A DNA stretch of 64,000 nucleotides from Maribacter vaceletii (lineage in GTDB: Bacteria; Bacteroidota; Bacteroidia; Flavobacteriales; Flavobacteriaceae): contig NZ_RBIQ01000007.1 of assembly GCF_003634105.1 (NCBI RefSeq), positions 124,001-188,000 of the forward strand, written 5' to 3'. Below, one piece after another: positions 1 through 8,299 of this stretch (positions are counted from its first letter, which is position 1; every line of letters begins with the position of its first letter). Below the pieces are notes generated by a model. That model was given only the letters and a program-made list of their open reading frames with translations, did not search any database and was not told the DNA's origin. The position numbers were made by a program, and so were the translations under genes.

Positions 1-3
1 TTT

Positions 4-1764
4 CTACTTAATATCCAGTGTATAAGGCATTCTTACTTGAACTCCCTTTTGGTTTATTGCTTTTTTTATTTCTTTTAGTATAGCATATCCTTCTGTACCA
101 ATTTCTTTAGCAATAATTTCTTCTTTATTAAAAACACTAGCTCCTCCTATATCTTCCATTATTTTTTCTATCCCTGTCTTATACTTAGGAAATTTTTTAA
201 TGCCAAATTTGTCTATTCCGGCTAAATTAGCAGCTGCATTAATAGCATCTTCTAGAGTTCCTAGTTCATCTACCAAGCCAACACGTTTTGCATCTACACC
301 ACTCCAAACTCTACCTTGAGCAATACTATCTGCTTGTGCCATAGAAATTCCTCTTCCGCTAGATACTTTCTCCAAGAAAGTTGTGTATGTAGTTTCTATA
401 CTTTCTTGTATTTCTCCTCTAAAACTATCAGACATTGGCTCAAAAACAGAGTACCCTACAGAATTTTTATTAGTTCCTACCTGTTCGGCATTAATTCCAA
501 TATCTGCCGCTAATTCATTTACATTAGGTATAGTCCCAAAAACACCAATAGAACCTGTAATGGTAGTAGGTTCTGCATAAATTTTATCTGCTCCGGCTGC
601 AATATAATACCCTCCAGAAGCAGCAACATTACCCATAGAAACTACTACTGGTTTCACTTCTTTTGCTAAGACCACTTCTCTCCAAATAATATCAGAAGTT
701 AAAGCGCTACCACCAGGAGAATTTACACGAAGAACAATCGCTTTTACTTTTTCATCGTCTCTTGCCTTTATTATAGCTTTATTAATAAGTCCTTGCCCAA
801 TTACTTCATTACTTCCTTCACCATATAATATTTCTCCTTGCGCATAAATTACAGCTATCTTTTTTTCTCCTTTATGTAATTTTATAGTGTTTGCTTTAGT
901 ACTATAATCTTGAATACTTAAAAGGTTAATTTCTTTACCTTCTTCAATTTTAGCAGCATTTCTTAGCTTTTCTTCATATTCATCATAATACGTTATAGCA
1001 TCAATTAATTTAGAAGCTTTTGCATGTTTTGGCATTCTACCTCCTAAAGTATCTGCAATAGCATTCATATTTTCTACAGTCATATTTCTACTTACTGCAA
1101 TATCATCGATAACGGAATTCCAAACAGAGCCTATTAATTCTTTTATTTGTGTTCTATTTGCATCACTCATGTTATCATTTAAATACGGCTCTACAGCACT
1201 TTTGTATTTACCATGGCGTATAACCTCCATCTTAACTCCTGTTTTTTCCTGTAACTCTTTATAAAACAAAACTTCTGTAGACAACCCTTTAAAATCAAGC
1301 ACTCCAACAGGGTTTAAAAAAACTGAATCAGAAACACTAGCTAAATAATAATCTTTTTGCATATAAAAATCGCCATAAGAATAAATAAACTTACCACTAG
1401 TTTTAAAATCCTCTAATGCTTTTCTTATAGATTGTGTTTGCGCCCAACCCGACATTAAAAAATTATTATTTATACTTATACCCACAAGGTCTTTATCATT
1501 CTTTGCAACTTTTATAGCATGAATAATTCTATCTAAATCTTCCGATTTTTGAAACAAAGCCCTAAAAGGGTTTTCCTCATCTCCTCCTACATAATCGCTT
1601 ATTGGTTGCTGTAATTGTAGTTCTAAAATAGATTTTGGTTTTACTTCTACAGTTTCCGAATTACGGCTAGATAAAGCAATAAAAATCACAAACATTATAA
1701 ATACAATCCCAAAAGCTATGATACATCCTAAAATAGCTGCAAGTAGATTTCTTAAAAAATTCAT
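4..1764 (-). CDS. sppA: Signal peptide peptidase SppA, 67 kDa type
   Basis: Membrane-anchored serine protease that degrades signal peptides left in the inner membrane after secretion. The 586-residue length fits the long, tandem-domain form of SppA. Residues 1-33 hold one hydrophobic N-terminal anchor. The first S49 domain carries the lysine motif GKYKSAVEPY, giving the probable general base K188, and the second carries the serine motif NVAASGGYYIAAG, giving the probable nucleophile S383. Both match the Ser-Lys dyad known for the family. The start is an ATG with a good -10-like TATCTTTG box about 25 bases upstream. The gene is divergent from folK. Nothing is truncated: the stop lies at bases 4-6. 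Confidence 0.95.
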   Translation of the reverse strand: MNFLRNLLAAILGCIIAFGIVFIMFVIFIALSSRNSETVEVKPKSILELQLQQPISDYVGGDEENPFRALFQKSEDLDRIIHAIKVAKNDKDLVGISINNNFLMSGWAQTQSIRKALEDFKTSGKFIYSYGDFYMQKDYYLASVSDSVFLNPVGVLDFKGLSTEVLFYKELQEKTGVKMEVIRHGKYKSAVEPYLNDNMSDANRTQIKELIGSVWNSVIDDIAVSRNMTVENMNAIADTLGGRMPKHAKASKLIDAITYYDEYEEKLRNAAKIEEGKEINLLSIQDYSTKANTIKLHKGEKKIAVIYAQGEILYGEGSNEVIGQGLINKAIIKARDDEKVKAIVLRVNSPGGSALTSDIIWREVVLAKEVKPVVVSMGNVAASGGYYIAAGADKIYAEPTTITGSIGVFGTIPNVNELAADIGINAEQVGTNKNSVGYSVFEPMSDSFRGEIQESIETTYTTFLEKVSSGRGISMAQADSIAQGRVWSGVDAKRVGLVDELGTLEDAINAAANLAGIDKFGIKKFPKYKTGIEKIMEDIGGASVFNKEEIIAKEIGTEGYAILKEIKKAINQKGVQVRMPYTLDIK

Positions 1765-1789
1765 TAAATAAGCTGTTAATATTAGCTAA

Positions 1790-1797
1790 CAAAGATA
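1790..1797 (-). promoter_or_regulatory. Probable -7 box of the sppA promoter
   Basis: On the minus strand this reads TATCTTTG, a perfect match to the Bacteroidota -7 consensus TAnnTTTG, about 25 bases upstream of the sppA ATG. No clear TTG lies at the expected -33 position, so it is only a half match. Confidence 0.4.
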
Positions 1798-1835
1798 ACC
1801 AATTGAATTTGTTTTGTTTATTTTGCCCCAAGATT

Positions 1836-2981
1836 ATGAACAACACAACAGACACATATATTTCTATTGGCAGTAACTTAGGCAATAGACTAGAAACCAT
1901 ACAAGAAGCAATATTTTTAATTGCTAAAAATATTGGTATTGTAAAAAAATGCTCTAAAGTGTACGAATGTCCTGCATGGGGATTTTCTGGAGAAAACTTT
2001 TTAAACGCATGTTTATATGTACAAACAAAATTGTCTCCAGAAGAGCTACTTGTTAAATTATTAGAAATAGAAAAAAAATTAGGAAGAGAAAGGTCTGCAA
2101 ATTCTGGCTACCAATCTAGAACTATAGATTTAGATATTGTTTATTACGATACATTAGTACTAGTAAACTCTAATTTAACTATACCACATCCTAAATTACA
2201 AGACAGGCTTTTTGTTTTAAAACCCCTTGCAGATATAGCGCCACAATTTTATCATCCTATTTTAAAAAAAGATACTAGAAATTTAATTCAGGAATGTAAA
2301 GACAAAAGTGTTTTAACAAAAACAAAGTACACTCTTTTTTGTAATAAAAAAGAACTACTTGCCACAACACAGTTTATTTCTATAGAAGGTAATATTGGCG
2401 CAGGAAAAACATCCTTAGCAACTAAAATTTCGGAAGATTTTAATGCCAAATTAGTTGTAGAACGTTTCGCAGAAAACCCTTTTTTACCAAATTTTTACAA
2501 AGACCAGTCTAGATATGCCTTTCCTTTAGAAATGTCTTTTTTAGCAGATAGATACCAACAATTTTCTGATGACACCTCGCAATTTGACCTTTTTAAAGAT
2601 TTTATGGTTAGTGATTATGATATTTTTAAATCTCTAATTTTTGCTAAAGTTACTTTACAAAAAGACGAATATGAATTGTATAGAAAAATATTCAACTTTA
2701 TGTATAAAGAGGTTAAAAAACCTCAAATTTATGTGTATTTATACCAAACCACAGAACGTCTTTTAGAAAACATTAAAAAACGCGGAAGAGACTACGAACA
2801 AGGCATTAAAACCGATTACCTAGAAAAAATTAATAGAGGTTATTTTGATTTCCTTAAAGGTTATCCCAAAGAAAATAGTCTTGTAATAGATGTTACCAAA
2901 TTAGATTTTGTTGCCAATGAAAAAGATTATCAGACAATTATTGATAAAGTACTAAAACTAGCTTTTGAACAAATAAATTAA
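1836..2981 (+). CDS. folK: Fused HPPK (FolK) - deoxynucleoside kinase
   Basis: Bifunctional cytosolic protein of 381 residues. The N-terminal half (about 1-150) is 6-hydroxymethyl-7,8-dihydropterin pyrophosphokinase, which catalyses a step of folate synthesis. It shows SIGSNLGNR near the start and the Mg/ATP-binding signature RTIDLDIVYYD. The C-terminal half (about 180-381) is a deoxynucleoside/deoxyadenosine kinase with P-loop GNIGAGKT at about 185-192, the ERF motif after it and a lid region KKRGRDYEQGI. This fusion is known in Flavobacteriia. I chose the ATG at 1836 because HPPK homology begins a few residues later. A TTG at 1803 would add an unlikely Cys-rich leader. The downstream hairpin at 3072 probably ends the transcript. 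Confidence 0.9.
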   Translation: MNNTTDTYISIGSNLGNRLETIQEAIFLIAKNIGIVKKCSKVYECPAWGFSGENFLNACLYVQTKLSPEELLVKLLEIEKKLGRERSANSGYQSRTIDLDIVYYDTLVLVNSNLTIPHPKLQDRLFVLKPLADIAPQFYHPILKKDTRNLIQECKDKSVLTKTKYTLFCNKKELLATTQFISIEGNIGAGKTSLATKISEDFNAKLVVERFAENPFLPNFYKDQSRYAFPLEMSFLADRYQQFSDDTSQFDLFKDFMVSDYDIFKSLIFAKVTLQKDEYELYRKIFNFMYKEVKKPQIYVYLYQTTERLLENIKKRGRDYEQGIKTDYLEKINRGYFDFLKGYPKENSLVIDVTKLDFVANEKDYQTIIDKVLKLAFEQIN

Positions 2982-3071
2982 CATAATTTTGGCAATTTTC
3001 TTGCACACTTTAAATCAATTGCCGTAATTGCAAAAGCATTTATGCAACTAACTAACTCAAACTTTACTCTA

Positions 3072-3099
3072 AAACCCAACTTAGGTTGGGTTTTTTTTT
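3072..3099 (+). terminator. Intrinsic terminator after folK, overlapping the end of the methyltransferase gene
   Basis: A perfect 9-bp stem AAACCCAAC/GTTGGGTTT with loop TTAG is followed by a run of T on the plus strand, about 90 bases after the folK stop. The loop contains the TAA stop of the convergent gene. In the minus direction only a short T run follows, so it works best as the plus-strand terminator. Confidence 0.75.
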
Positions 3100-3626
3100 G
3101 CTTTAATTTTACTCCAAACATCCCAAATAACAATACCTGCACTAACCGAAATATTTAAAGAATGCTTTGTCCCAAATTGCGGAATTTCTAATACGTCAGA
3201 GCAAATATTAACCACTTCTTGTGAAACCCCTTTTACTTCATTTCCAAAAATTAAAACATATTTCTCATTAGAATTTGCTTTAAAATCCTGAAGCATCTTT
3301 GCATTTTCTGCTTGTTCAACAGCTAAAGTAATATACCCTTGCGTGTTAAGTTCCTGAATTACATTTAGGGTATTTTCTTTATACTCCCAAGTTACACTTT
3401 CTGTTGCACCTAGTGCGGTTTTATTAATATCCTTATTGGGCGGAACTGCTGTAATACCGCAGAGGTATATTTTCTCAATTAAAAAAGCATCTGCCGTTCT
3501 AAAAACAGAACCTATATTGTTTAAACTTCTTATATTGTCTAAAACAATTACAACAGGAGTTTTATTAGCATTCTTAAACCCTTCTACATCTAAACGATCT
3601 AGTTCTTCATTCTTTAATTTTCTCAT
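3081..3626 (-). CDS. TrmH/SpoU-family RNA 2'-O-methyltransferase
   Basis: SPOUT-class, SAM-dependent RNA ribose methyltransferase of 181 residues, which is the short form with only the catalytic knot domain. The three SpoU motifs are present in order: NIGSVFRTADA near residues 37-47, IFGNEVKGVS near 125, and IPQFGTKHSLNISVSAGI near 148-165, which forms the trefoil knot and SAM site. The catalytic Arg is in motif 1. No L30e-like N-terminal domain is present. The substrate (tRNA or 23S rRNA position) cannot be read from the sequence. The gene stands alone, convergent with folK and divergent from mutS. Confidence 0.88.
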   Translation of the reverse strand: MRKLKNEELDRLDVEGFKNANKTPVVIVLDNIRSLNNIGSVFRTADAFLIEKIYLCGITAVPPNKDINKTALGATESVTWEYKENTLNVIQELNTQGYITLAVEQAENAKMLQDFKANSNEKYVLIFGNEVKGVSQEVVNICSDVLEIPQFGTKHSLNISVSAGIVIWDVWSKIKAKKNPT

Positions 3627-3766
3627 GTATCTCTATTAATAAAACATCAAAATATAATACACCAATATTGTTTTTTTAAGTTATCCTGAAATATCAACAA
3701 TGCGGTGTATTCTATAAGGAAAATATTATTTTCGTTAGGTTACAAAAATACTTTAAAAATTACCAA

Positions 3767-6388
3767 TTGGCAGCTAAAGAAAAAACAAAGAAGGTTACCC
3801 CTTTAATGCAACAATACAACACTATTAAAACAAAGTATCCAGATGCTATGTTGCTTTTTAGAGTTGGAGATTTTTATGAAACTTTTGGTGAAGATGCTAT
3901 AAAAGCATCTAAAATATTAGGTATTACATTAACAAACAGGAATAATGGTGGTGAAAAAACAGAACTAGCAGGGTTTCCGCATCATTCTGTAAACACATAT
4001 TTACCAAAACTTGTAAAGGCTGGGCAAAGAGTTGCAATATGCGACCAGCTAGAAGACCCAAAACAAACCAAAACTATTGTAAAAAGAGGCGTTACGGAAC
4101 TTGTAACTCCTGGTGTAGCTTTAAATGATGATATTTTAAATGCTAAAACCAACAACTTTTTATGTGCTGTGCATTTTGGAAGAAAAAAATTAGGTGTTGC
4201 ATTTGTTGATATTTCTACTGGAGAATTTTTAACTTCCGAAGGTAACGAAGAGCAAATAGACAAACTCTTGCAAAACTTTGCTCCTAATGAAATATTAATT
4301 TCTAAAGCGCATAAAAAAGAATTTTTAGATGTTTTTGGAACGCAGTTCCACACTTTCTTTATGGAAGATTGGGTTTTTCAAGAAGATTATACCAAAGAAA
4401 CCCTTACAAACCACTTTAAAACAAATACTCTAAAAGGTTTTGGCGTAGACCATCTTATTAATGGCACTATAGCATCTGGTGTAGTTTTACATTATTTATC
4501 GGAAACACAACATAACCAATTACAACATATAAATAAATTACAACGTATTGCTGAAGATGAATACATTTGGATGGATAGGTTTACCATAAAAAACCTAGAA
4601 CTTTATCATTCCCATAATACAAATGCGGTTACTTTATTAGATGTAATTGACAAAACCATTTCTCCTATGGGAGGAAGAATGATTAAACGTTGGCTTGCTC
4701 TTCCTCTAAAAAATTTGGAAAGAATACAAAAAAGACATGCAGTAATTACTTATTTATCTAAACAAGAAGAAGATTTAGATAAATTACAGCATTGGATAAA
4801 GCAAATGGGCGATTTAGAACGTTTAATTTCTAAAGTGTCTACCGGCAAAGTAAACCCTAGAGAAATTATTCAGTTAAAAAATTCTTTAGAAGCTATTATC
4901 CCTCTTAAACAATTAACTAAAAATGCCAAGAACGAAGCACTAAATCTTATTGGAGACCAACTCCATGGTTGTGATTTACTCCGTAGTAAAATAAAAGAAA
5001 TGCTTAGCGAGGAAGCACCGGTTAATATTCTAAAAGGAAACGCTATTGCCAAAGGGTATTCCGAAGAGCTAGATGAACTTAGAGGACTTGCTTTTTCTGG
5101 TAAAGAATATTTGGATAATATGCTCACTAGAGAAACCGAAAGAACCGGAATAAGCTCTCTTAAAATAGCATCTAACAACGTATTTGGGTATTACATAGAA
5201 GTACGCAACACCCATAAAGACAAAGTTCCAGAAGAATGGATACGCAAACAAACTTTAGTTAATGCGGAACGCTATATTACAGAAGAACTAAAAGAATACG
5301 AAGCTAAAATTCTTGGTGCAGAGGAACGAATTTTAAGTTTAGAACAACAATTATTCTCGCAGCTTGTAGTTTGGATGCAAGAATACATTGCGCCAGTACA
5401 GAATAATGCACAACTAATAGCACAACTAGACTGCCTTTGTGGTTTTACACAGTTATCAAAAGAAAATAATTATGTTTTACCTGAGGTAAATGAATCTACC
5501 GATTTATCTATAACCAATGGTAGACACCCTGTAATTGAAAAACAATTACCACTAGGAGAAACTTATATTGCTAATGATGTGTATTTAGATAGAACACAAC
5601 AGCAAATAATAATGATTACGGGCCCTAATATGAGTGGTAAATCTGCCATATTAAGACAAACTGCATTAATAGTTTTATTAGCGCAAATGGGAAGTTTTGT
5701 TCCCGCAAAAGCTGCCACTATAGGGATGGTAGATAAAATATTTACAAGAGTTGGCGCTAGCGACAATATATCTATGGGAGAATCTACTTTTATGGTAGAA
5801 ATGAATGAAACCGCCTCTATCTTAAATAACCTCTCGGAGCGCAGTTTAGTTCTTTTAGATGAAATAGGTCGTGGAACTAGTACTTATGATGGTATTTCTA
5901 TTGCTTGGGCAATCTCAGAATACTTGCATGAGCATCCTGCAAAAGCAAAAACTTTATTTGCTACGCATTATCATGAGTTAAATGAAATGTGTAACACATT
6001 TGAGCGCATAAAAAATTACAATGTTTCTGTAAAAGAACTAAAAGATACCGTCCTATTTTTAAGAAAACTTACTCCCGGAGGAAGCGAACATAGTTTTGGG
6101 ATACACGTTGCAAAAATGGCCGGAATGCCACAGCAAGTAATTTCTAAGGCAAATAAAATCCTAAAAAAACTAGAAAAATCGCATTCGAGCGAAGAACTTA
6201 CAAATAAATTACAATCTGCCCAGAATGAAATGCAATTAAGTTTTTTTAATCTAGACGATCCATTATTAGAACAAATAAAAGAGGAAATCACTCATTTAGA
6301 CATAGATACATTAACTCCAGTAGAAGCATTAATGAAGCTAAATGAAATTAAACGCTTGCTTGTAAAAAAGAAGAAAGCCACATCTTAA
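3767..6388 (+). CDS. mutS: DNA mismatch repair protein MutS
   Basis: Recognises base mismatches and short loops and recruits MutL. The 873 residues cover the full MutS1 layout. Domain I has the mismatch-reading F-Y-E triad ([11 protein letters not shown]36-Y37-E38). Connector, lever and clamp regions follow. The C-terminal ATPase has Walker A GPNMSGKS at about 619-626, Walker [16 protein letters not shown] and the ATHYHEL segment, then a helix-turn-helix end. The start is taken at TTG 3767, giving [17 protein letters not shown] as in relatives; no suitable ATG lies upstream and the next one (M14) would cut into the conserved start. No clear promoter was seen. Confidence 0.97.
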   Translation: MAAKEKTKKVTPLMQQYNTIKTKYPDAMLLFRVGDFYETFGEDAIKASKILGITLTNRNNGGEKTELAGFPHHSVNTYLPKLVKAGQRVAICDQLEDPKQTKTIVKRGVTELVTPGVALNDDILNAKTNNFLCAVHFGRKKLGVAFVDISTGEFLTSEGNEEQIDKLLQNFAPNEILISKAHKKEFLDVFGTQFHTFFMEDWVFQEDYTKETLTNHFKTNTLKGFGVDHLINGTIASGVVLHYLSETQHNQLQHINKLQRIAEDEYIWMDRFTIKNLELYHSHNTNAVTLLDVIDKTISPMGGRMIKRWLALPLKNLERIQKRHAVITYLSKQEEDLDKLQHWIKQMGDLERLISKVSTGKVNPREIIQLKNSLEAIIPLKQLTKNAKNEALNLIGDQLHGCDLLRSKIKEMLSEEAPVNILKGNAIAKGYSEELDELRGLAFSGKEYLDNMLTRETERTGISSLKIASNNVFGYYIEVRNTHKDKVPEEWIRKQTLVNAERYITEELKEYEAKILGAEERILSLEQQLFSQLVVWMQEYIAPVQNNAQLIAQLDCLCGFTQLSKENNYVLPEVNESTDLSITNGRHPVIEKQLPLGETYIANDVYLDRTQQQIIMITGPNMSGKSAILRQTALIVLLAQMGSFVPAKAATIGMVDKIFTRVGASDNISMGESTFMVEMNETASILNNLSERSLVLLDEIGRGTSTYDGISIAWAISEYLHEHPAKAKTLFATHYHELNEMCNTFERIKNYNVSVKELKDTVLFLRKLTPGGSEHSFGIHVAKMAGMPQQVISKANKILKKLEKSHSSEELTNKLQSAQNEMQLSFFNLDDPLLEQIKEEITHLDIDTLTPVEALMKLNEIKRLLVKKKKATS

Positions 6389-6417
6389 AAAAAATCTTTT
6401 TTTTTATTAAAAATTAC

Positions 6418-6447
6418 TTTGCAATTTATATAATTATCTTAAATTTG
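6418..6447 (+). promoter_or_regulatory. Bacteroidota-type promoter of the tRNA-Gly/tRNA-Leu unit
   Basis: TTTG at 6418-6421, an 18-base spacer and TAAATTTG at 6440-6447 match the consensus TTTG-N17-19-TAnnTTTG exactly. Transcription should begin around 6453, about 35 bases before the first tRNA. Confidence 0.75.
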
Positions 6448-6487
6448 CACCCGCGTCTAGAAACAGACACTTGTTCTTAAACATAAT

Positions 6488-6559
6488 GCGAAAGTAGCTC
6501 AGGGGTAGAGCATCACCTTGCCAAGGTGGAGGTCGAGGGTTCGAATCCCTTTTTTCGCT
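6488..6559 (+). tRNA. tRNA-Gly (anticodon GCC)
   Basis: The 72-base cloverleaf has acceptor stem GCGAAAG/TTTTCGC (one G-T pair), D arm AGCTC...GAGC, anticodon stem CACCT/AGGTG with loop TTGCCAA, and T arm with GGTTCGAATCC. No CCA is encoded. Discriminator base is T. Confidence 0.96.
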
Positions 6560-6601
6560 CAGATATAATATACCAATTGGCTGTTATTTATAACAGTACA
6601 G

Positions 6602-6685
6602 GCTCGAGTGGTGGAATTGGTAGACACGTTGGACTTAAAATCCAATGGACATTAGTCCGTATGGGTTCAAGTCCCATCTCGAGTA
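6602..6685 (+). tRNA. tRNA-Leu (anticodon TAA)
   Basis: The 84-base class II tRNA has acceptor stem GCTCGAG/CTCGAGT and discriminator A. The anticodon stem is TTGGA/TCCAA with loop CTTAAAA, there is a long variable arm (TGGACATTAGTCCG region), and T arm GGGTTCAAGTCCC. No CCA is encoded. It is 42 bases after tRNA-Gly and probably co-transcribed. Confidence 0.96.
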
Positions 6686-6688
6686 CTA

Positions 6689-6730
6689 AAACCCTTGTTA
6701 ATCTTTTGATTTTCAAGGGTTTCTTATTTT
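6689..6730 (+). terminator. Terminator of the tRNA unit
   Basis: A 9-bp stem AAACCCTTG (6689-6697) / CAAGGGTTT (6714-6722) with a 16-base loop is followed by CTTATTTT. It directly follows tRNA-Leu. The rest of the gap up to 6795 is A/C/T-rich and shows nothing else. Confidence 0.7.
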
Positions 6731-6795
6731 AAAACAAGACTCAAATCAAGTCAAACTCAACTTAATCAGATAAAATCAACATTAATTTTTCTAAA

Positions 6796-8295
6796 TTAAT
6801 TTCTTTCTATTTTAAGAACATAAGCAAAATCACAAGGTTTTTCTTTTGGAAATTGAACCACTAAACCCACTCCTGTTTGTTGCCAGCTTAATTTAGCAGT
6901 AGAACCTAATAAAGAGATTGATTTTATATCTCTAGGATATAGTTTCCCCATACTACCAAGAGTTCTAATTAAAACTTCTTTACCTGGCCAATCCATACAA
7001 ATTGCATATAAGTTTCTTCCATTTTGAGTAAAACGAATATCTTCTGCAGTATATTTTGGTATTAATTCGCCATGTTCTTTTCCCTGTCCGTGATGTCCAG
7101 GGTTTGTTACTTCGGTTGGACCTTCTCCAAAGAAAACCCAAGGCATTGTATTGTAAATAGCTTCTTTATTAATTTTAAGCCAATTTCCCATTGCGTATAA
7201 TTCTTTTTTAACTTCGGGGGCAAAAGAACCATCTGCCATTGGAGGAACATTTAGCAGCATACGACCATTTTTACTAGTCATATCTATCAACATATCTATT
7301 AATGTCCCTGCACTTTTAACTTTGTTTACTGGATTGTAAAACCAATTAGAATTCCATGTAAAATGGCGTTGCATATTTACATCTGCCATCCAAGAATCAT
7401 ACTGTAACCCGATTAAATTACCATCTTCAACATCGCGCATTCCAATTCCAACAGGGATGTCATGAGTTTTATAAATAACCTCTACATCTTTCCCCCATTC
7501 TATTCCTTTGTTAAAAAAATGACTTATCATTTTTTGCTGGTACTTTTCAGGTGCACTAATTAGTTCATTATTACCTTCCGGTAACAAACGTCCTTTTTCT
7601 GTCCATTTAAGTAATTCTCCTTTAACAGTACCACCAAAACCAGTATCAAACCAAATTATATCTGGCTCATATTTATTAACTGCTTCCGTTATACGATCAA
7701 ACCATGCGTTAAAAATTTCATTTGAGATTCTTCCTTCATTAGAAGTAGCATAAATAGAGTTATCTTCATAAGGGTTAATATACACCGAATTTTTCTGTGA
7801 AAGTGTTCCCCACATTCGTTCCCAAAAATTACCTGTATGAAATGATGAAATCACAGGCATTCCTCGCTCCCTAAGCTCTTTGGACAAACTCCCATATATG
7901 TCTACTTTAGGGCCTTTTTTTACTGAATTCCAATCCGTTAAATTACTATCCCAATTTACTAGTCCGCTTCCATGCCAAGCAACAGGTCCGGCAAATTGAG
8001 CTCCAGCTGATTGAAATAAATCAACCCATTTTTTTGAATTAAACTTTTTTCCCTCCCACTGCTCTATGGCTTCTAACCGTGTTATTTCCTTATCATCTGA
8101 TGCTAATTGCACAGTTTGCGGACCCCAATGGCAATAGATCCCAAATTTCATATCATATAACCAATCCGGACTTTTATGTTTACGTAAAGAACTCCAATTA
8201 GCTTTATACTTGTTTTCTTTTTTTTCTTGACTAGAAAGTTCTACATTAAAACCTAATAGAAATAAAACAGTTAATAGGTGAATATTTTTTTTCAA
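6796..8295 (-). CDS. Alpha-L-fucosidase, family GH29 (copy A)
   Basis: Exo-acting retaining alpha-L-fucosidase, predicted periplasmic. GH29 features are visible: FGIYCHWGPQ near the N terminus, GPVAWH, the nucleophile region PDIIWFDTGFGG (the Asp after WF), and SKNGRMLLNVPP near residue 340, followed by a beta-sandwich C-terminal domain. I start it at TTG 8295, five bases after the upstream stop, giving a clean signal peptide MKKNIHLLTVLFLLGF. Another TTG at 8316 overlaps the upstream gene, and the first in-frame ATG is inside the catalytic domain. It is closely related in sequence to the next gene and is last in the operon. Linkage specificity is not readable. Confidence 0.88.
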   Translation of the reverse strand: MKKNIHLLTVLFLLGFNVELSSQEKKENKYKANWSSLRKHKSPDWLYDMKFGIYCHWGPQTVQLASDDKEITRLEAIEQWEGKKFNSKKWVDLFQSAGAQFAGPVAWHGSGLVNWDSNLTDWNSVKKGPKVDIYGSLSKELRERGMPVISSFHTGNFWERMWGTLSQKNSVYINPYEDNSIYATSNEGRISNEIFNAWFDRITEAVNKYEPDIIWFDTGFGGTVKGELLKWTEKGRLLPEGNNELISAPEKYQQKMISHFFNKGIEWGKDVEVIYKTHDIPVGIGMRDVEDGNLIGLQYDSWMADVNMQRHFTWNSNWFYNPVNKVKSAGTLIDMLIDMTSKNGRMLLNVPPMADGSFAPEVKKELYAMGNWLKINKEAIYNTMPWVFFGEGPTEVTNPGHHGQGKEHGELIPKYTAEDIRFTQNGRNLYAICMDWPGKEVLIRTLGSMGKLYPRDIKSISLLGSTAKLSWQQTGVGLVVQFPKEKPCDFAYVLKIERN

Positions 8296-8299
8296 AATT

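Noticed and set aside
6389-6415. A run followed by T run after mutS as a terminator
   Set aside because: The possible stem has only A-T pairs, with no stable GC part; no terminator call is justified.
6686-6800. Direct repeat of the tRNA-Leu 3' end marking an attachment site
   Set aside because: I looked near both ends of the catabolic region and saw no second copy, and no integrase gene is present.
6781-6800. ATTAATTT/AAATTAAT stem as the terminator of the eleven-gene operon
   Set aside because: AT-only stem of 8 bp that overlaps the stop codon, with no T run of note after it on the minus strand.
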